Assembly (NCBI RefSeq): GCF_013347965.1
Contig: NZ_CP048810.1
Span: forward strand, 124,001 to 188,000
Direction of reading: 5' to 3'
Length of the DNA stretch: 64,000 nucleotides
From: Pseudomonas bijieensis
GTDB taxonomy: Bacteria > Pseudomonadota > Gammaproteobacteria > Pseudomonadales > Pseudomonadaceae
The notes under the pieces were generated by a model. It was not told where the DNA came from and ran no database searches. It saw only the letters and a program-made list of their open reading frames with translations. Every line of letters starts with the position of its first letter. Positions within the stretch are counted from its first letter, which is position 1. Positions 44,456 to 55,191 of this stretch are shown one piece after another. The position numbers were made by a program, and so were the translations under genes.

Positions 44456-45298
44456 TCAACCCTTTAACGCGCCGGCAGTGAGGCCGGAAACGATGCGGCG
44501 CTGGAAGATCAGCACCAGAACCACCAATGGGACCGTGACCAGCACCGACGCCGCCATCAACAGGCCCCAAGGCAGCTCATGGGGGCTGCCCCCGGAAATC
44601 AGCGCGATGGCGACCGGGACCGTGCGTTGCGAGTCGGTCAGGGTGAAGGTCAGGGCAAACAGGAACTCGTTCCAGGCGGCGATGAAGGCCAGGAGGCCGG
44701 TGGTGACCAGGGCCGGCCAGAGCAATGGCAACAGCACGCGGGTCAGCGTGACCCAGGGGGATGCACCGTCCATGATGGCGGCCTCTTCCAGTTCATGAGG
44801 CAGTTGTCCCATGAAGGTGGTCAGCACCCAGACGGTGAAGGGCAGGGTGAAAATCGTGTAGCTCAGGATCAACGCCCAGGATGTGTTGTACAGGCCTAGG
44901 GCACGGATCACCTCGAACAATCCCGACAGCACCGCGACTTGCGGAAACATCGAGACACCCAGGACCATCATCAACACCGTACCGCGTCCGCGAAACTTCA
45001 CCCGACCCAAGGCATACGCGGCGGTCAGGCTGAGGAACAGCGCCAGCGTGACCACGCACAGCGCCACCACCAGCGAGTTGCCGATGGCCCGCAGGAACGA
45101 GGCCTGGTTGAGCACGGCGGCATAGTTGGAGAAATCCGGGTTATCGATCCAGTAGCTGACCTGGAACAAGGCGCTGGACGGCTTCAGCGACGTCACGATG
45201 GCGTAGTAGAAAGGGAAGACTGCATACACCAGCAAGATGCCGATCAGGCACCAGAACCCGAGACGCAGCAGGGCTTTTTTCAGCAGGCGCGGGCTCAT
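44456..45298 (-). CDS. Sugar ABC importer permease (MalG type)
   Basis: A 280-residue inner-membrane permease with six hydrophobic segments. The coupling-helix motif is EEAAIMDGASPWVTLTRVLLP, typical of CUT1 importers. Its start overlaps the stop of the other permease by four bases. The frame extends far upstream, but that part lies over the other permease gene and is ignored. Together with the MalF-type subunit it forms the membrane channel. Confidence 0.92.
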   Translation of the reverse strand: MSPRLLKKALLRLGFWCLIGILLVYAVFPFYYAIVTSLKPSSALFQVSYWIDNPDFSNYAAVLNQASFLRAIGNSLVVALCVVTLALFLSLTAAYALGRVKFRGRGTVLMMVLGVSMFPQVAVLSGLFEVIRALGLYNTSWALILSYTIFTLPFTVWVLTTFMGQLPHELEEAAIMDGASPWVTLTRVLLPLLWPALVTTGLLAFIAAWNEFLFALTFTLTDSQRTVPVAIALISGGSPHELPWGLLMAASVLVTVPLVVLVLIFQRRIVSGLTAGALKG

Positions 45299-46257
45299 GA
45301 GCGGACCTCCAGCTGACGGCGTCCGAGGTACAGGTAAACCATGGCGATCACCGCAACGACCAGGAACAGCAAGGTCGAGGCGGCGCTGCCGTAACCGACG
45401 TCCTGGAACTCCACCAGATGTTGGCGGGCATAGACCGACATGCTCATGGTGCTCGACGAGTTCGAGGTCAGCACATAGATGACGTCGAATACCCGCAAGG
45501 AATCGAGGATGCGAAAGATCGCCGCCACCAGCAACGCTGGCATCAGCAGCGGCAGGGTGACCCACCAGAACACTTTCACCGGGTGGATGCCGTCGACCCT
45601 GGCGGCTTCGTAGCAGTCGCTGGGCAACATCTGCAAGGCCGCCAGCATCAGCAGGGTGACGAAGGGCACGGTCTTCCAGACGTCGACGATGATCACCGCC
45701 CACATCGACAGATCCGCATCGGCGGTCCAGGCCAGGGGCGCGTCGATCAGGCCGAGGCCCAGCATCAGGTGATTGATGATGCCGAACTGATCGTTGAGCA
45801 TCCATGACCAGATCTTCGCCGAGACGATGGTCGGGATCGCCCAGGGGATCAGGATCAACGCCCGCACCAGGGCGCGTCCGCCGAACTGGACGTTGAGCAG
45901 CAACGCCACCAGCAGCCCCAGGACGATTTCCAGCCCCACCGACACCACGGTGAAATGCAAGGTGTTGCGCACCGCGTTCCACCACTGTGGATCGACAAGC
46001 AGGCCTGACCAACCAGCACTGCTGTGAAACAGATAATTACTCAAGCCGACAAAGGTCGCGTCGCCGGTGTCGGCCAGGCTGGCGTCGGTCAGGCTGAACC
46101 AGAAGGTGCGCAACAACGGCCAGGCCGCCACCAGCGCCAGGCACAGCAGCATCGGGGTCAGGAACAGCCAGGCGGCGCGAACGCGACGGCGTTGTACCGG
46201 CGTTTCCCGGGTGAGCAGGTACTCGTCGTCGGGGGCGAGTGTGGTGGAGACAGACAT
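45295..46257 (-). CDS. Sugar ABC importer permease (MalF type)
   Basis: A 320-residue permease with about six membrane segments after a cytoplasmic N-terminal arm. The coupling motif is YEAARVDGIHPVKVFWWVTLP. It is the second gene of the importer, 21 bp after the binding-protein gene. It pairs with the MalG-type subunit. CUT1-class by motif and by the OB-domain ATPase. Confidence 0.92.
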   Translation of the reverse strand: MSVSTTLAPDDEYLLTRETPVQRRRVRAAWLFLTPMLLCLALVAAWPLLRTFWFSLTDASLADTGDATFVGLSNYLFHSSAGWSGLLVDPQWWNAVRNTLHFTVVSVGLEIVLGLLVALLLNVQFGGRALVRALILIPWAIPTIVSAKIWSWMLNDQFGIINHLMLGLGLIDAPLAWTADADLSMWAVIIVDVWKTVPFVTLLMLAALQMLPSDCYEAARVDGIHPVKVFWWVTLPLLMPALLVAAIFRILDSLRVFDVIYVLTSNSSSTMSMSVYARQHLVEFQDVGYGSAASTLLFLVVAVIAMVYLYLGRRQLEVRS

Positions 46258-46278
46258 GGTGATTTCCTTCCTTGTGGC

Positions 46279-47553
46279 TTACCAGTTCCGGCGTTTGATG
46301 CGCGTGAGTTCGCTTTCCAGTTCGGCCAGCGCCTGATCCACCGGCCGCTCGCCCGCCAGCACGCCATGCACTTGATCGAAGAACGCATTGGAGACCCGTG
46401 GATAGCGGTCGGCGGTGATTGAAGCGGGGCGCATGACCCCATCGTTGAGGATGCTGCGCAGTTGGCTGTAGTAAGGCATGGCCGCGAGCAATTCGGGGTC
46501 CTGGTACAGCGATTCGATCACTGGGTTATAGGCGCCAACCAGGGCGCGGTGTTTCTGCTGTTGGGCGCTGCTCAGGTAGCTCACCAGTTCTGCGGCGAGC
46601 TTGGGATTGGCGCTGTAGCGCGATACCGCCAGGCCCCAGCCGCCGAGGGTGGATGCGTGGGAACCCATCGCGCCGCCGCGGGGCAGGGGAGCGACGCCGA
46701 CCTTGTCTTTAACCGCGCTGTCCTGGCTTTGCACCAGGGCCCAGACATAAGGCCAATTACGCATGAATAACGCATTGCCCGACTGGAAGACGCCGCGCCC
46801 TTCCTCCTCGGTGTAATTGAGCACGCCACGGGGGGCGATGTCCCCGACCCAGCTCTTGGCCAGGGTCAACGCCGCCCTTGAGGCCGGGCTGTTGACCACG
46901 ATGTCGCCTTGCGCGTTGACCAGCCCGCCTTGGGGTTGGCTGCTGATCCACTCCAGGGCATTGCACGTCAGGCCTTCGTAGGCGCGGCCTTGGAATACAT
47001 AACCCCAGGCATTGGCGTTCCCGGCATCGCGCTCGGCCTGCTGGACAGTCCTGGCGGTCGCCGTCATTTCCTCCCATGTCTGGGGCACGGGCTTGTTGTA
47101 CTTCTCGAGCAGGTCCTTGCGGTAATACAACAGCCCTGAGTCGGTGAACCACGGCATGGTCACCAGGCGGCCGTTCACCGTGGCGTTGTCCACCTGGGCC
47201 TGGAAGTAACCCTGGGTAGCGTTGGCAGGCAGCACCTCGCGCAGATCCATCAAATGCTTGGCCAACATTCCCGGCCACACCATGTCGATCTGGATGATGT
47301 CGATGTCGCTGGACTGGGCGCTGAGGATCTGTTGGTAGAACGACAACCGCTCGGTCGCCGAGTTAGGCGTGGAAACCACCTCGACGCTGTTGCCGGTCTG
47401 CTTCGACCACGCCTCGACGGCTTCCTTGCAAAGCTGCAATTCAGCACCCACGGCACCGCAGGAAATCGTCAGGTTGGCGGCTGTGGAGAGGCACGGAAAC
47501 CCGACACAAAGGCCGAGCAGCGCCGCTGGAAGGAGCGATTTGAGCTGTTTCAT
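46279..47553 (-). CDS. Periplasmic sugar-binding protein of the ABC importer
   Basis: A 424-residue SBP family 1 protein. A signal peptide ends near residue 26 (CLSTAA before NLTISCG). The fold shows DIDIIQIDMVWPG, VTMPWFTDSGLLYYRKDLL, and ALFMRNWPYVW, typical of CUT1 binding proteins for di- and oligosaccharides. The ATG at 47553 follows AGAGGGC; the longer frame to 47778 crosses the promoter region. It is the first gene of the minus-strand operon and is divergent from the porin. Sucrose is the likely ligand, from the GH32 gene downstream. Confidence 0.9.
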   Translation of the reverse strand: MKQLKSLLPAALLGLCVGFPCLSTAANLTISCGAVGAELQLCKEAVEAWSKQTGNSVEVVSTPNSATERLSFYQQILSAQSSDIDIIQIDMVWPGMLAKHLMDLREVLPANATQGYFQAQVDNATVNGRLVTMPWFTDSGLLYYRKDLLEKYNKPVPQTWEEMTATARTVQQAERDAGNANAWGYVFQGRAYEGLTCNALEWISSQPQGGLVNAQGDIVVNSPASRAALTLAKSWVGDIAPRGVLNYTEEEGRGVFQSGNALFMRNWPYVWALVQSQDSAVKDKVGVAPLPRGGAMGSHASTLGGWGLAVSRYSANPKLAAELVSYLSSAQQQKHRALVGAYNPVIESLYQDPELLAAMPYYSQLRSILNDGVMRPASITADRYPRVSNAFFDQVHGVLAGERPVDQALAELESELTRIKRRNW

Positions 47554-47583
47554 AAAGCCCTCTTTATTTTTGTTTTTAGAAAA

Positions 47584-47595
47584 GTTAACGTTAAC
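47584..47595. promoter_or_regulatory. Candidate LacI-type operator
   Basis: GTTAACGTTAAC is a perfect 12-bp palindrome in the divergent gap between the binding-protein gene and the porin gene, about 30 bp before the binding-protein start. It fits the even palindromes used by LacI/GalR proteins and is the best target for the repressor at 40712. The rest of the 169-bp gap has a TTGACA at 47649-47654 pointing at the porin but no clear -10. Confidence 0.6.
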
Positions 47596-47701
47596 ATCGC
47601 CAAATGTAGCAGTGTATTTGCGATGAGGCATCCTTTTTTTCCTGAGTTTTGACAATTCAGAACCTGGGTGAAAAAGGCCGCTCACGGCAACAGAACAATA
47701 A

Positions 47702-49279
<1,578 letters not shown>

Positions 49280-49296
49280 GACCCGCCAGTCGAGAC

Positions 49297-49389
49297 CTGT
49301 GGGAGCGAGCTTGCTCGCGATAGCGGTGGATCAGCCTGGACAGGTGTTGGATGTGCCGCCGTCATCGCGAGCAAGCCCGCTCCCACAGG
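49297..49389. repeat. REP-type inverted repeat (GTGGGAGC class)
   Basis: Arms at about 49297-49327 and 49357-49389, close to those near 2.0 and 5.4 kb. It lies just after the porin stop. Confidence 0.85.
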
Positions 49390-49422
49390 TAATGTGGTCC
49401 ACTTAGGAAAAACGTGGACTCT

Positions 49423-49554
49423 GTGGCGAGGGGAGCTTGCTCCCGCTCGGCTGCGAAGCAGTCGTGAACCGGCGGTTGCGGTGTGTCTGATGCTCCGCAT
49501 TCGGCAGGTTTTGGGGCCGCTGCGCAGCCCAGCGGGAGCAAGCTCCCTCGCCAC
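49423..49554. repeat. REP-type inverted repeat (GTGGCGAGGG class)
   Basis: Arms at about 49423-49460 and 49520-49554, the same class as the copy near 30.7 kb. With the preceding repeat it fills the gap between the porin and the converging IclR gene; I see no gene there. Confidence 0.85.
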
Positions 49555-49569
49555 GGTTGTCGACGGCTA

Positions 49570-50353
49570 TTACCGTGCATGCCAACCCAGCTGACCTGAG
49601 ATCTGTTGGGTGGCTTGCATCAGTTGCTTGACGTAGTCCTGCTTCAACTCTTCCCTGAAGCGAAAGCAGGGGGAATGAAACGCTCATCCCGCCGATCACG
49701 TGGCCAAAGCGGTCGCGGATTGGTGCCGCCAGGCAACGCATGTTGTCTTCGAACTCTTCATGATCCTCGGCGTAGCCTTGTTGGCGAACGGTCTCCAGTT
49801 CCTGCAGATACGCCTCGGCACTGGTCAAGGTATTGGCTGTGCGGCGCTCGAAGCTTTCCTGCGCAAGGTGCGCCAGCAGCTCTTCTTCTTCAAGCCAGGC
49901 CATCAGCACCTTGCCGATGCCGGTGCAGTACAGCGGTGCCCGCCGACCGATCCGCGAGTACATGCGCAGGTTGTACTTGGAGTCGATCTTGTGCACGTAG
50001 ACGATGCTGCCTTCGTCGAGAATCCCCAGGTGGACGGTCTCGCCCGTCAGCTCGTTGATCCGCCGCATGCCCGGCTCCGCTTCCCGGACGATGTCGAGGT
50101 GGGGCAGGGCCTGGGCGCCCAGTTCGAAGAGCCGCACGCTGAGGCGATAGCGATCCTCGGCATCCTGCACCACATACCCCCGCGCCTTGAGCGACTGCAA
50201 AAAGCGATAAACCGTGGCCTTGGACATGTCCAGTTTGGTGGCGATTTCCGAGACGCCGCTTTCTTCCGGATGCTCGGCCAGTGCCTCGAGCACGGCCATG
50301 GTCCGGCCCACTGCCGACACCAGCTCGTTGTTTGGAATGACGCTGTTGTCCAT
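49570..50353 (-). pseudogene. IclR-family (KdgR-like) regulator, frameshifted near its C-terminus
   Basis: From the ATG at 50353 the frame gives an IclR wHTH (SEIATKLDMSKATVYRFLQSL) and most of the effector domain up to GGMSVSFP. There, at a run of five G on the plus strand (49669-49673), the frame shifts. The reading with one base fewer continues as CFRFREELKQDYVKQL and ATQQISGQLGWHA to a stop at 49570, a typical IclR ending. As written, the frame runs on to 49403 with a tail copied partly from REP DNA. The intact protein would have about 260 residues. It diverges from KDG kinase, and KdgR-type sites lie between them. It may be a true lesion in the last 40 residues or a sequence error. Confidence 0.8.
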
Positions 50354-50402
50354 GAAGGCTCCAACGTGAAAAGTAAAACCCAAGGATATACGCAAGCAGA
50401 AC

Positions 50403-50420
50403 AAAACGCTGTTTCATTTT
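50403..50420. promoter_or_regulatory. Candidate KdgR-type operator 1
   Basis: Reads AAAATGAAACAGCGTTTT on the minus strand, close to the TGAAAC-N3-GTTTCA consensus of KdgR-like IclR proteins. It lies just upstream of the -35 box at 50424. It is an inverted copy of the site at 50466, with 16 of 18 bases equal. Confidence 0.6.
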
Positions 50421-50423
50421 TGC

Positions 50424-50451
50424 TTGACGAGGCCGGAAATCTGACTAGACT
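50424..50451 (+). promoter_or_regulatory. Candidate sigma-70 promoter of the kdgK operon
   Basis: TTGACG (50424-50429), a 16-base spacer, then TAGACT (50446-50451). It is framed by the two operator-like sites, so a bound repressor on both sides would block or loop it. Confidence 0.6.
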
Positions 50452-50465
50452 CGGGCCTTGAGATA

Positions 50466-50484
50466 AAAATGAAACGCCGTTTTA
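50466..50484. promoter_or_regulatory. Candidate KdgR-type operator 2
   Basis: AAAATGAAACGCCGTTTTA on the plus strand, about eight bases after the likely transcription start. The centre-to-centre distance to operator 1 is 63 bp, close to six helical turns. An in-frame ATG at 50469 falls inside this site, which argues that the kinase starts at 50508 instead. Confidence 0.6.
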
Positions 50485-50507
50485 AAAACAAGAAAGGCGC
50501 GTTGATT

Positions 50508-51509
50508 ATGGATATAACGCTTAACCATGGCCCGGAGATCCGCTTCGCCCGTCCACTGAAGGTGGCGTTGGTAGGGGAATGCATGATCGAGATGCGTGGT
50601 GAACCGGGTGCCGCGATCATGCAGACCTTCGGTGGCGATACGCTCAACACCGCGGTCTACCTGGCCCGATTGAATCCCCGTGGCGCAGTTGCCCTGGACT
50701 ACATGACGGCCGTAGGCAGCGATGCGTTCAGCGTTGCCATGCGCCGGTCCTGGCTGGATGAAGGGATCGGTGACGTCCATGTCCGCGTGATTGAAGACGC
50801 GCTGCCGGGGCTGTATTTCATCCAGACCGATCCGCGTGGCGAGCGGCGTTTCCTCTACTGGCGCGGGGAGGCAGCGGCGCGGCGCATGTTCGACGGCCCC
50901 GAGGCCGACACCCTGCTCAATGGACTGGCCGATTACGACTACGTCTACCTGAGCGGCATCAGCCTGGCGATCCTTACGCCAGAAGGGCGCCAACGCCTGA
51001 TCCAGGCCTTGCATCTGGCGCGCCGAGGGGGCACGCGCATTGTTTTCGACAACAACTACCGTCCCCACCTCTGGCCCGATCCCGAAGCGGCCCGGCAGGT
51101 CTACCGCGAACTATTGCGCCTGACCGACCTGGCCCTGATCACCTGGGAAGATGACGCCATCCTGTTCGGCTACCGCGACACCGATGCCTTGTTCAGTGCT
51201 TATGCGCAGGAGGGAGTCGGCGAAGTGGCCCTCAAGCGCGGCGCCGACTCCTGCTTGATCCAATGCCCGGCAGGCCGTTTCGAAGTGCCCGCCCAGCATG
51301 TTGCCCATGTCATCGATACCACCGCCGCCGGCGATTCGTTCAACGCCGCTTACCTGGCCTGCCGCCTGCGGGGCGGCGACCCGGAGCAGGCCGCCCGCTG
51401 GGGTCATCGCCTGGCGGCCCAGGTTGTCCAGTATCGGGGGGCGCTGATTCCCCAGGCGGCGATGCCGAACATGGGCGCGTCCTCTCTTTCTTCTGTTGCA
51501 CAGGTCTGA
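50508..51509 (+). CDS. kdgK: 2-Keto-3-deoxygluconate kinase (PfkB family)
   Basis: A 333-residue PfkB kinase. The N-terminal part has MIEMRG and [15 protein letters not shown], as in KDG kinases. The C-terminal phosphate loop is [14 protein letters not shown], with the catalytic Asp. It converts 2-keto-3-deoxy-D-gluconate to the 6-phosphate for the Entner-Doudoroff aldolase. It is the first gene of a seven-gene plus-strand group with two mannonate dehydratases, whose product is exactly its substrate. Start chosen at 50508 because 50469 lies in an operator-like site. Confidence 0.88.
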   Translation: MDITLNHGPEIRFARPLKVALVGECMIEMRGEPGAAIMQTFGGDTLNTAVYLARLNPRGAVALDYMTAVGSDAFSVAMRRSWLDEGIGDVHVRVIEDALPGLYFIQTDPRGERRFLYWRGEAAARRMFDGPEADTLLNGLADYDYVYLSGISLAILTPEGRQRLIQALHLARRGGTRIVFDNNYRPHLWPDPEAARQVYRELLRLTDLALITWEDDAILFGYRDTDALFSAYAQEGVGEVALKRGADSCLIQCPAGRFEVPAQHVAHVIDTTAAGDSFNAAYLACRLRGGDPEQAARWGHRLAAQVVQYRGALIPQAAMPNMGASSLSSVAQV

Positions 51510-51513
51510 CTTT

Positions 51514-52725
51514 ATGAAAATCGTTGAAGCGCGCGTCATCGTCACCTGCCCGGGTCGCAACCTGGTCACGTTGAAGATCGTCACCGATGAAGGCCTCTAC
51601 GGCATTGGCGATGCAACCTTGAATGGCCGCGAACTGGCGGTCGTCGCCTATCTGGAGGAGCACGTCCTGCCCGCGCTGATCGGCCGCGATGCCCATCGCA
51701 TCGAAGACATCTGGCAGTACCTCTATCGCGGTGCGTATTGGCGCCGTGGCCCGGTGACCATGACCGCTATCGCCGCCGTCGACGTGGCACTCTGGGACAT
51801 CAAGGCCAAGGCCGCGAACATGCCGTTGTACCAGTTGCTCGGTGGCAAGAGTCGCGAGCGGGTAATGGTCTACGGGCATGCCACCGGCAAGGACATCGAA
51901 GGCTGCCTGGACGAAGTCGCTCGCCATGTCGAGTTGGGCTACAAGGCCGTGCGCGTGCAATGCGGCATACCGGGTATCGCCACCACCTACGGCGTCGCCA
52001 AGCGCAGCGGCGAACGCTATGAGCCGGCCGACAGCGACCTGCCCGCCGAACACGTCTGGGACACTGCCAAATACCTCAATTACGTACCCAAGCTGTTCGC
52101 CGCCGTGCGCGAGCGCTTTGGTGATGACTTGCATATTCTCCATGACGTGCACCATCGCCTGACGCCCATCGAAGCGGGGCGCCTGGGCAAGGCCGTGGAG
52201 CCGTACAACCTGTTCTGGCTCGAAGACTGCACGCCAGCCGAAAACCAGCAGAGCTTTCGCCTGATCCGCCAGCACACCACCACGCCCCTGGCGGTTGGCG
52301 AGGTGTTCAACTCCATCCATGACTGCCGCGAGTTGATTCAGGAGCAGTTGATCGACTACATCCGCACGACGCTGGTGCATGCCGGCGGCATCACCCATGT
52401 GCGGCGCATTGCCGATTTCGCAGCACTGTTCCAGGTGCGTACCGGTTTTCACGGCGCCACCGATCTGTCACCGGTGTGCATGGGGGCGGCCCTGCATTTC
52501 GATACCTGGGTGCCCAATTTCGGCATCCAGGAACATATGCCTCATGAAGAGCACATCGATGAAGTCTTTCCCCATGCCTATCGCTTCGAGGACGGCCATT
52601 TCACGCCCGGCGATGCGCCGGGGCATGGCGTCGACATTGATGAAGACCTCGCCCGCCAATACCCCTACAAGCGCGCCAGTCTGCCAGTCAACCGTCTTGA
52701 AGACGGCACGCTCTGGCACTGGTGA
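51514..52725 (+). CDS. manD: D-mannonate dehydratase, enolase superfamily (ManD/RspA)
   Basis: A 403-residue enolase-superfamily enzyme. The capping domain opens [20 protein letters not shown]. The barrel shows the ManD pattern: [22 protein letters not shown] (metal Asp and His), [12 protein letters not shown], and [12 protein letters not shown], with a catalytic His in [16 protein letters not shown]. It dehydrates D-mannonate to 2-keto-3-deoxygluconate; some family members prefer D-gluconate or are slow. It starts four bases after the kinase stop. A second, unrelated mannonate dehydratase (UxuA) lies in the same operon. Confidence 0.9.
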   Translation: MKIVEARVIVTCPGRNLVTLKIVTDEGLYGIGDATLNGRELAVVAYLEEHVLPALIGRDAHRIEDIWQYLYRGAYWRRGPVTMTAIAAVDVALWDIKAKAANMPLYQLLGGKSRERVMVYGHATGKDIEGCLDEVARHVELGYKAVRVQCGIPGIATTYGVAKRSGERYEPADSDLPAEHVWDTAKYLNYVPKLFAAVRERFGDDLHILHDVHHRLTPIEAGRLGKAVEPYNLFWLEDCTPAENQQSFRLIRQHTTTPLAVGEVFNSIHDCRELIQEQLIDYIRTTLVHAGGITHVRRIADFAALFQVRTGFHGATDLSPVCMGAALHFDTWVPNFGIQEHMPHEEHIDEVFPHAYRFEDGHFTPGDAPGHGVDIDEDLARQYPYKRASLPVNRLEDGTLWHW

Positions 52726-52746
52726 AGCGTTTCCAACCCATCAAGC

Positions 52747-52767
52747 GGCGGGGCGGATGTCCCCGCC
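52747..52767 (+). other. Intercistronic hairpin next to a ribosome site
   Basis: GGCGGGG (52747-52753) and CCCCGCC (52761-52767) form a 7-bp stem ending immediately before the AGGAG site of the RspB-like gene. It may stabilise the mRNA or modulate translation; there is no T-run. Confidence 0.4.
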
Positions 52768-52779
52768 AGGAGTGACCCG

Positions 52780-53811
52780 ATGAAAGCGTTCCAGGTAAGA
52801 GCACCCTTCGAGTTCGGGCTGGCCCAGGTCGACCGACCCCAGGTCGCCCATGGCGAGGTCCAGGTCGATGTGGCCTACGCCGGCATCTGCGGCTCGGACA
52901 TGCACATCATTCATGGGCAGAACGCATTCGTGCGTTTCCCCCGAGTCACCGGCCATGAGTTTTCCGGGGTGATCCGGCAAGTTGGCGAAGGTGTCGAACA
53001 CCTGCAAGTGGGCGACCGGGTGTGCGTCGATCCGGTGATCAGTTGCGGCACCTGTTATCCCTGCCGTATCGGCCGACCGAATGTCTGCACACGGCTGCAA
53101 GTGATCGGCGTGCATCGCGACGGTGGCTTCAGTGAACAGGTCTGCGTACCGGCCGAGAATGCCCACCGCTTGCCCGATTCGATGTCCCTCAGCCACGGTG
53201 CCCTGGTGGAGCCTTATTCCATTGCCCTGAATGTGCTCGATCGTATGCAGCCCCATCCGGGCGACAGCGTGCTGATCTACGGTGCCGGTGTCATCGGCCT
53301 GACCCTGGTGCAGATGGCCCGGGCGTTGGGGCTGACCGACATCACCGTGACCGATGTCATCGACAGTCGCCTGGAGACGGCGCGGGCACTGGGTGCGAGC
53401 CGGACCCTCAACGGCCAGCAAGTCGATGTCGAAACCACAATGCGGGAACTCACCCAAGGTGAAGGCGTGCCGTTGATTGTCGACGCCGCCTGTATCCCGG
53501 CACTGATGCCGCAGATGGTGCGCCTGGCCTCGCCGGCCGGACGCATCGGCCTGCTGGGGTTCAATGCCACGCCCAGCGACCTGGTGCAGTTGGAGATGAT
53601 CAAGAAGGAACTGACCCTGGTGGGCTCACGGCTCAATAACCGCAAGTTCCCCAAGGTGATCGAACTGATCGCCAGCGGCCAGTTGCAGGTCCAGGACCTG
53701 ATCAGCCATCGCGTCACGTTCGACGAAATGCCCGGTGCCATCGACCTGATCGAAAAACACCCCGAGCAAACCCGAAAGGTACTGGTGGAACTGACGAACG
53801 CCCACCACTGA
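52780..53811 (+). CDS. Zinc-dependent hexonate 5-dehydrogenase-like enzyme (RspB type)
   Basis: A 343-residue zinc MDR dehydrogenase. Catalytic zinc ligands are in AGICGSDMH and TGHEFSG, the structural zinc cysteines are in [15 protein letters not shown], and the Rossmann motif is GAGVIGL. It pairs with ManD as RspB does with RspA in E. coli, where RspB-type enzymes oxidise L-gulonate to D-fructuronate. The UxuB gene downstream would then make D-mannonate. This context makes L-gulonate 5-dehydrogenase the leading guess; L-galactonate or idonate remain possible. Confidence 0.82.
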   Translation: MKAFQVRAPFEFGLAQVDRPQVAHGEVQVDVAYAGICGSDMHIIHGQNAFVRFPRVTGHEFSGVIRQVGEGVEHLQVGDRVCVDPVISCGTCYPCRIGRPNVCTRLQVIGVHRDGGFSEQVCVPAENAHRLPDSMSLSHGALVEPYSIALNVLDRMQPHPGDSVLIYGAGVIGLTLVQMARALGLTDITVTDVIDSRLETARALGASRTLNGQQVDVETTMRELTQGEGVPLIVDAACIPALMPQMVRLASPAGRIGLLGFNATPSDLVQLEMIKKELTLVGSRLNNRKFPKVIELIASGQLQVQDLISHRVTFDEMPGAIDLIEKHPEQTRKVLVELTNAHH

Positions 53812-53826
53812 TCTTCCGACCTTATC

Positions 53827-53844
53827 GTGCCCGAGTGCGGGCAC
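53827..53844 (+). other. Intercistronic hairpin before the MFS gene
   Basis: GTGCCCG-AGTG-CGGGCAC is a perfect 7-bp stem with a four-base loop, 15 bp after the dehydrogenase stop. It lacks a T-tract, so it is more likely a stability or attenuation element than a full terminator. Confidence 0.45.
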
Positions 53845-53881
53845 CCTCACCGAATAAACACAACAAGCGGGAGGCTCCACC

Positions 53882-55174
53882 ATGTTTGGTCAAGGACGTA
53901 GCTTAATCATCATCATGCTGTTCCTGGCCGGGGTCATCAATTACCTCGACCGCTCGGCATTGTCTGTGGCGGCGCCTTTCATCCAGAAGGACTACGGTCT
54001 GAGTACGGGTGAAATGGGCATGATCTTCAGCAGTTTTTTCGTCGGCTATGCCGCCTTCAATTTCATCGGTGGCTGGGCCGCCGACCGTTACGGCGCCAAG
54101 ACCACGCTGCTGTTGGCCATGGTCTTGTGGTCGTTGTTCAGCGGCCTGACCGTGTTGACGGTGGGCTTCGCTTCGCTGGTGCTCATCCGGATTCTGTTCG
54201 GCATGGGCGAAGGACCGCTGAGCGTTACCACCAGCAAAATGGTGAACAACTGGTACACCCCCAAGCGCAGGGCGCGGGCGATCGGCGCGTCGATGTCCGG
54301 CACGCCGCTGGGCGGGGCGATTTCCGGTCCAGTGGTGGGCTTCATCGCCGTCACCTACGGCTGGAAGATCTCGTTCATTATCATCATGCTGATCGGCCTG
54401 ATCTGGGCTGCCGTGTGGTTCAAGTTCGTCAAGGAACGGCCCGAAGGCGAGGGTGCCGAGGATATACTCCGAGCCGAGGGGCAAAGCGAGCTGGCGGCAC
54501 AACCGGTGTTCCCACTGCGCTTCTACCTCAAGCAACCGACGGTGCTGTTCACGTCCTTGGCGTTCTTCTCCTATAACTACACGTTGTTTTTCTTCCTGAC
54601 CTGGTTTCCCAGCTACCTGACCATGGCCCACGGCCTCAACGTCAAGGACATGAGCATCGCCACGGTCATTCCCTGGGTTTTGGGTTTCCTCGGCCTGGCT
54701 TTGGGCGGCTTCATCTCCGACTTCGTGTTCAAGAAAACCGGAAAGATGATGTTCTCGCGCAAAGTGGTGCTGGTGACCTGTCTGTTGGCCTGCGCCGCTT
54801 GTATCGCCTGTGCCGGGATGGTCAAGACCCTGTATCCGGCAGTCATTCTCGTCGCCTTGGCGGTGTTCTTCCTGTACCTCACCGGGGCCATTTACTGGGC
54901 GATCATCCAGGACACCGTACCGGCGGCACGAGTCGGTGGCGTCAGCGGCTTCATGCACTTTCTGGCGAACACCTCGGGCATTGTCGGCCCGACCTTGACC
55001 GGCTTCCTGGTGCAGTTCACCGGCTCGTTCACCAGTGCGTTCCTGCTGGCGGGGTTGTTGACGGTGATCGGTGCCGTGTGTGTGGCGCGCTATGTAAAAC
55101 CCCTGGCGGTGGCCAATATCGGTGACTCGGCTGCACAAGGCTCGCAACCGGCTTCGGCCCTGAGCCATCCCTGA
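53882..55174 (+). CDS. MFS hexuronate/hexonate transporter (ACS family, ExuT/GarP-like)
   Basis: A 430-residue protein with about 12 membrane segments. ACS signatures are GVINYLDRSALSVAAPFI after TM1, IRILFGMGEGPLSVTTSKM in TM4, and NNWYTPKRRARAIG in the following loop, as in glucarate/galactonate and hexuronate transporters. A GGGAGG ribosome site precedes it. It sits between the dehydrogenase and UxuB, so its cargo is inferred to be an acid sugar feeding this pathway. Confidence 0.9.
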   Translation: MFGQGRSLIIIMLFLAGVINYLDRSALSVAAPFIQKDYGLSTGEMGMIFSSFFVGYAAFNFIGGWAADRYGAKTTLLLAMVLWSLFSGLTVLTVGFASLVLIRILFGMGEGPLSVTTSKMVNNWYTPKRRARAIGASMSGTPLGGAISGPVVGFIAVTYGWKISFIIIMLIGLIWAAVWFKFVKERPEGEGAEDILRAEGQSELAAQPVFPLRFYLKQPTVLFTSLAFFSYNYTLFFFLTWFPSYLTMAHGLNVKDMSIATVIPWVLGFLGLALGGFISDFVFKKTGKMMFSRKVVLVTCLLACAACIACAGMVKTLYPAVILVALAVFFLYLTGAIYWAIIQDTVPAARVGGVSGFMHFLANTSGIVGPTLTGFLVQFTGSFTSAFLLAGLLTVIGAVCVARYVKPLAVANIGDSAAQGSQPASALSHP

Positions 55175-55191
55175 ACAGAAGGAGCGTATTG

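Noticed and set aside
49280..49569. Repeated palindromes that could be mistaken for a short CRISPR array
   Set aside because: The repeats are inverted REP pairs of two classes with no regular direct repeats or unique spacers, and no cas gene is present.
50469..50507. Extended start of the KDG kinase at 50469
   Set aside because: That ATG lies inside a KdgR-type operator and adds basic residues not seen in the family; 50508 is better.
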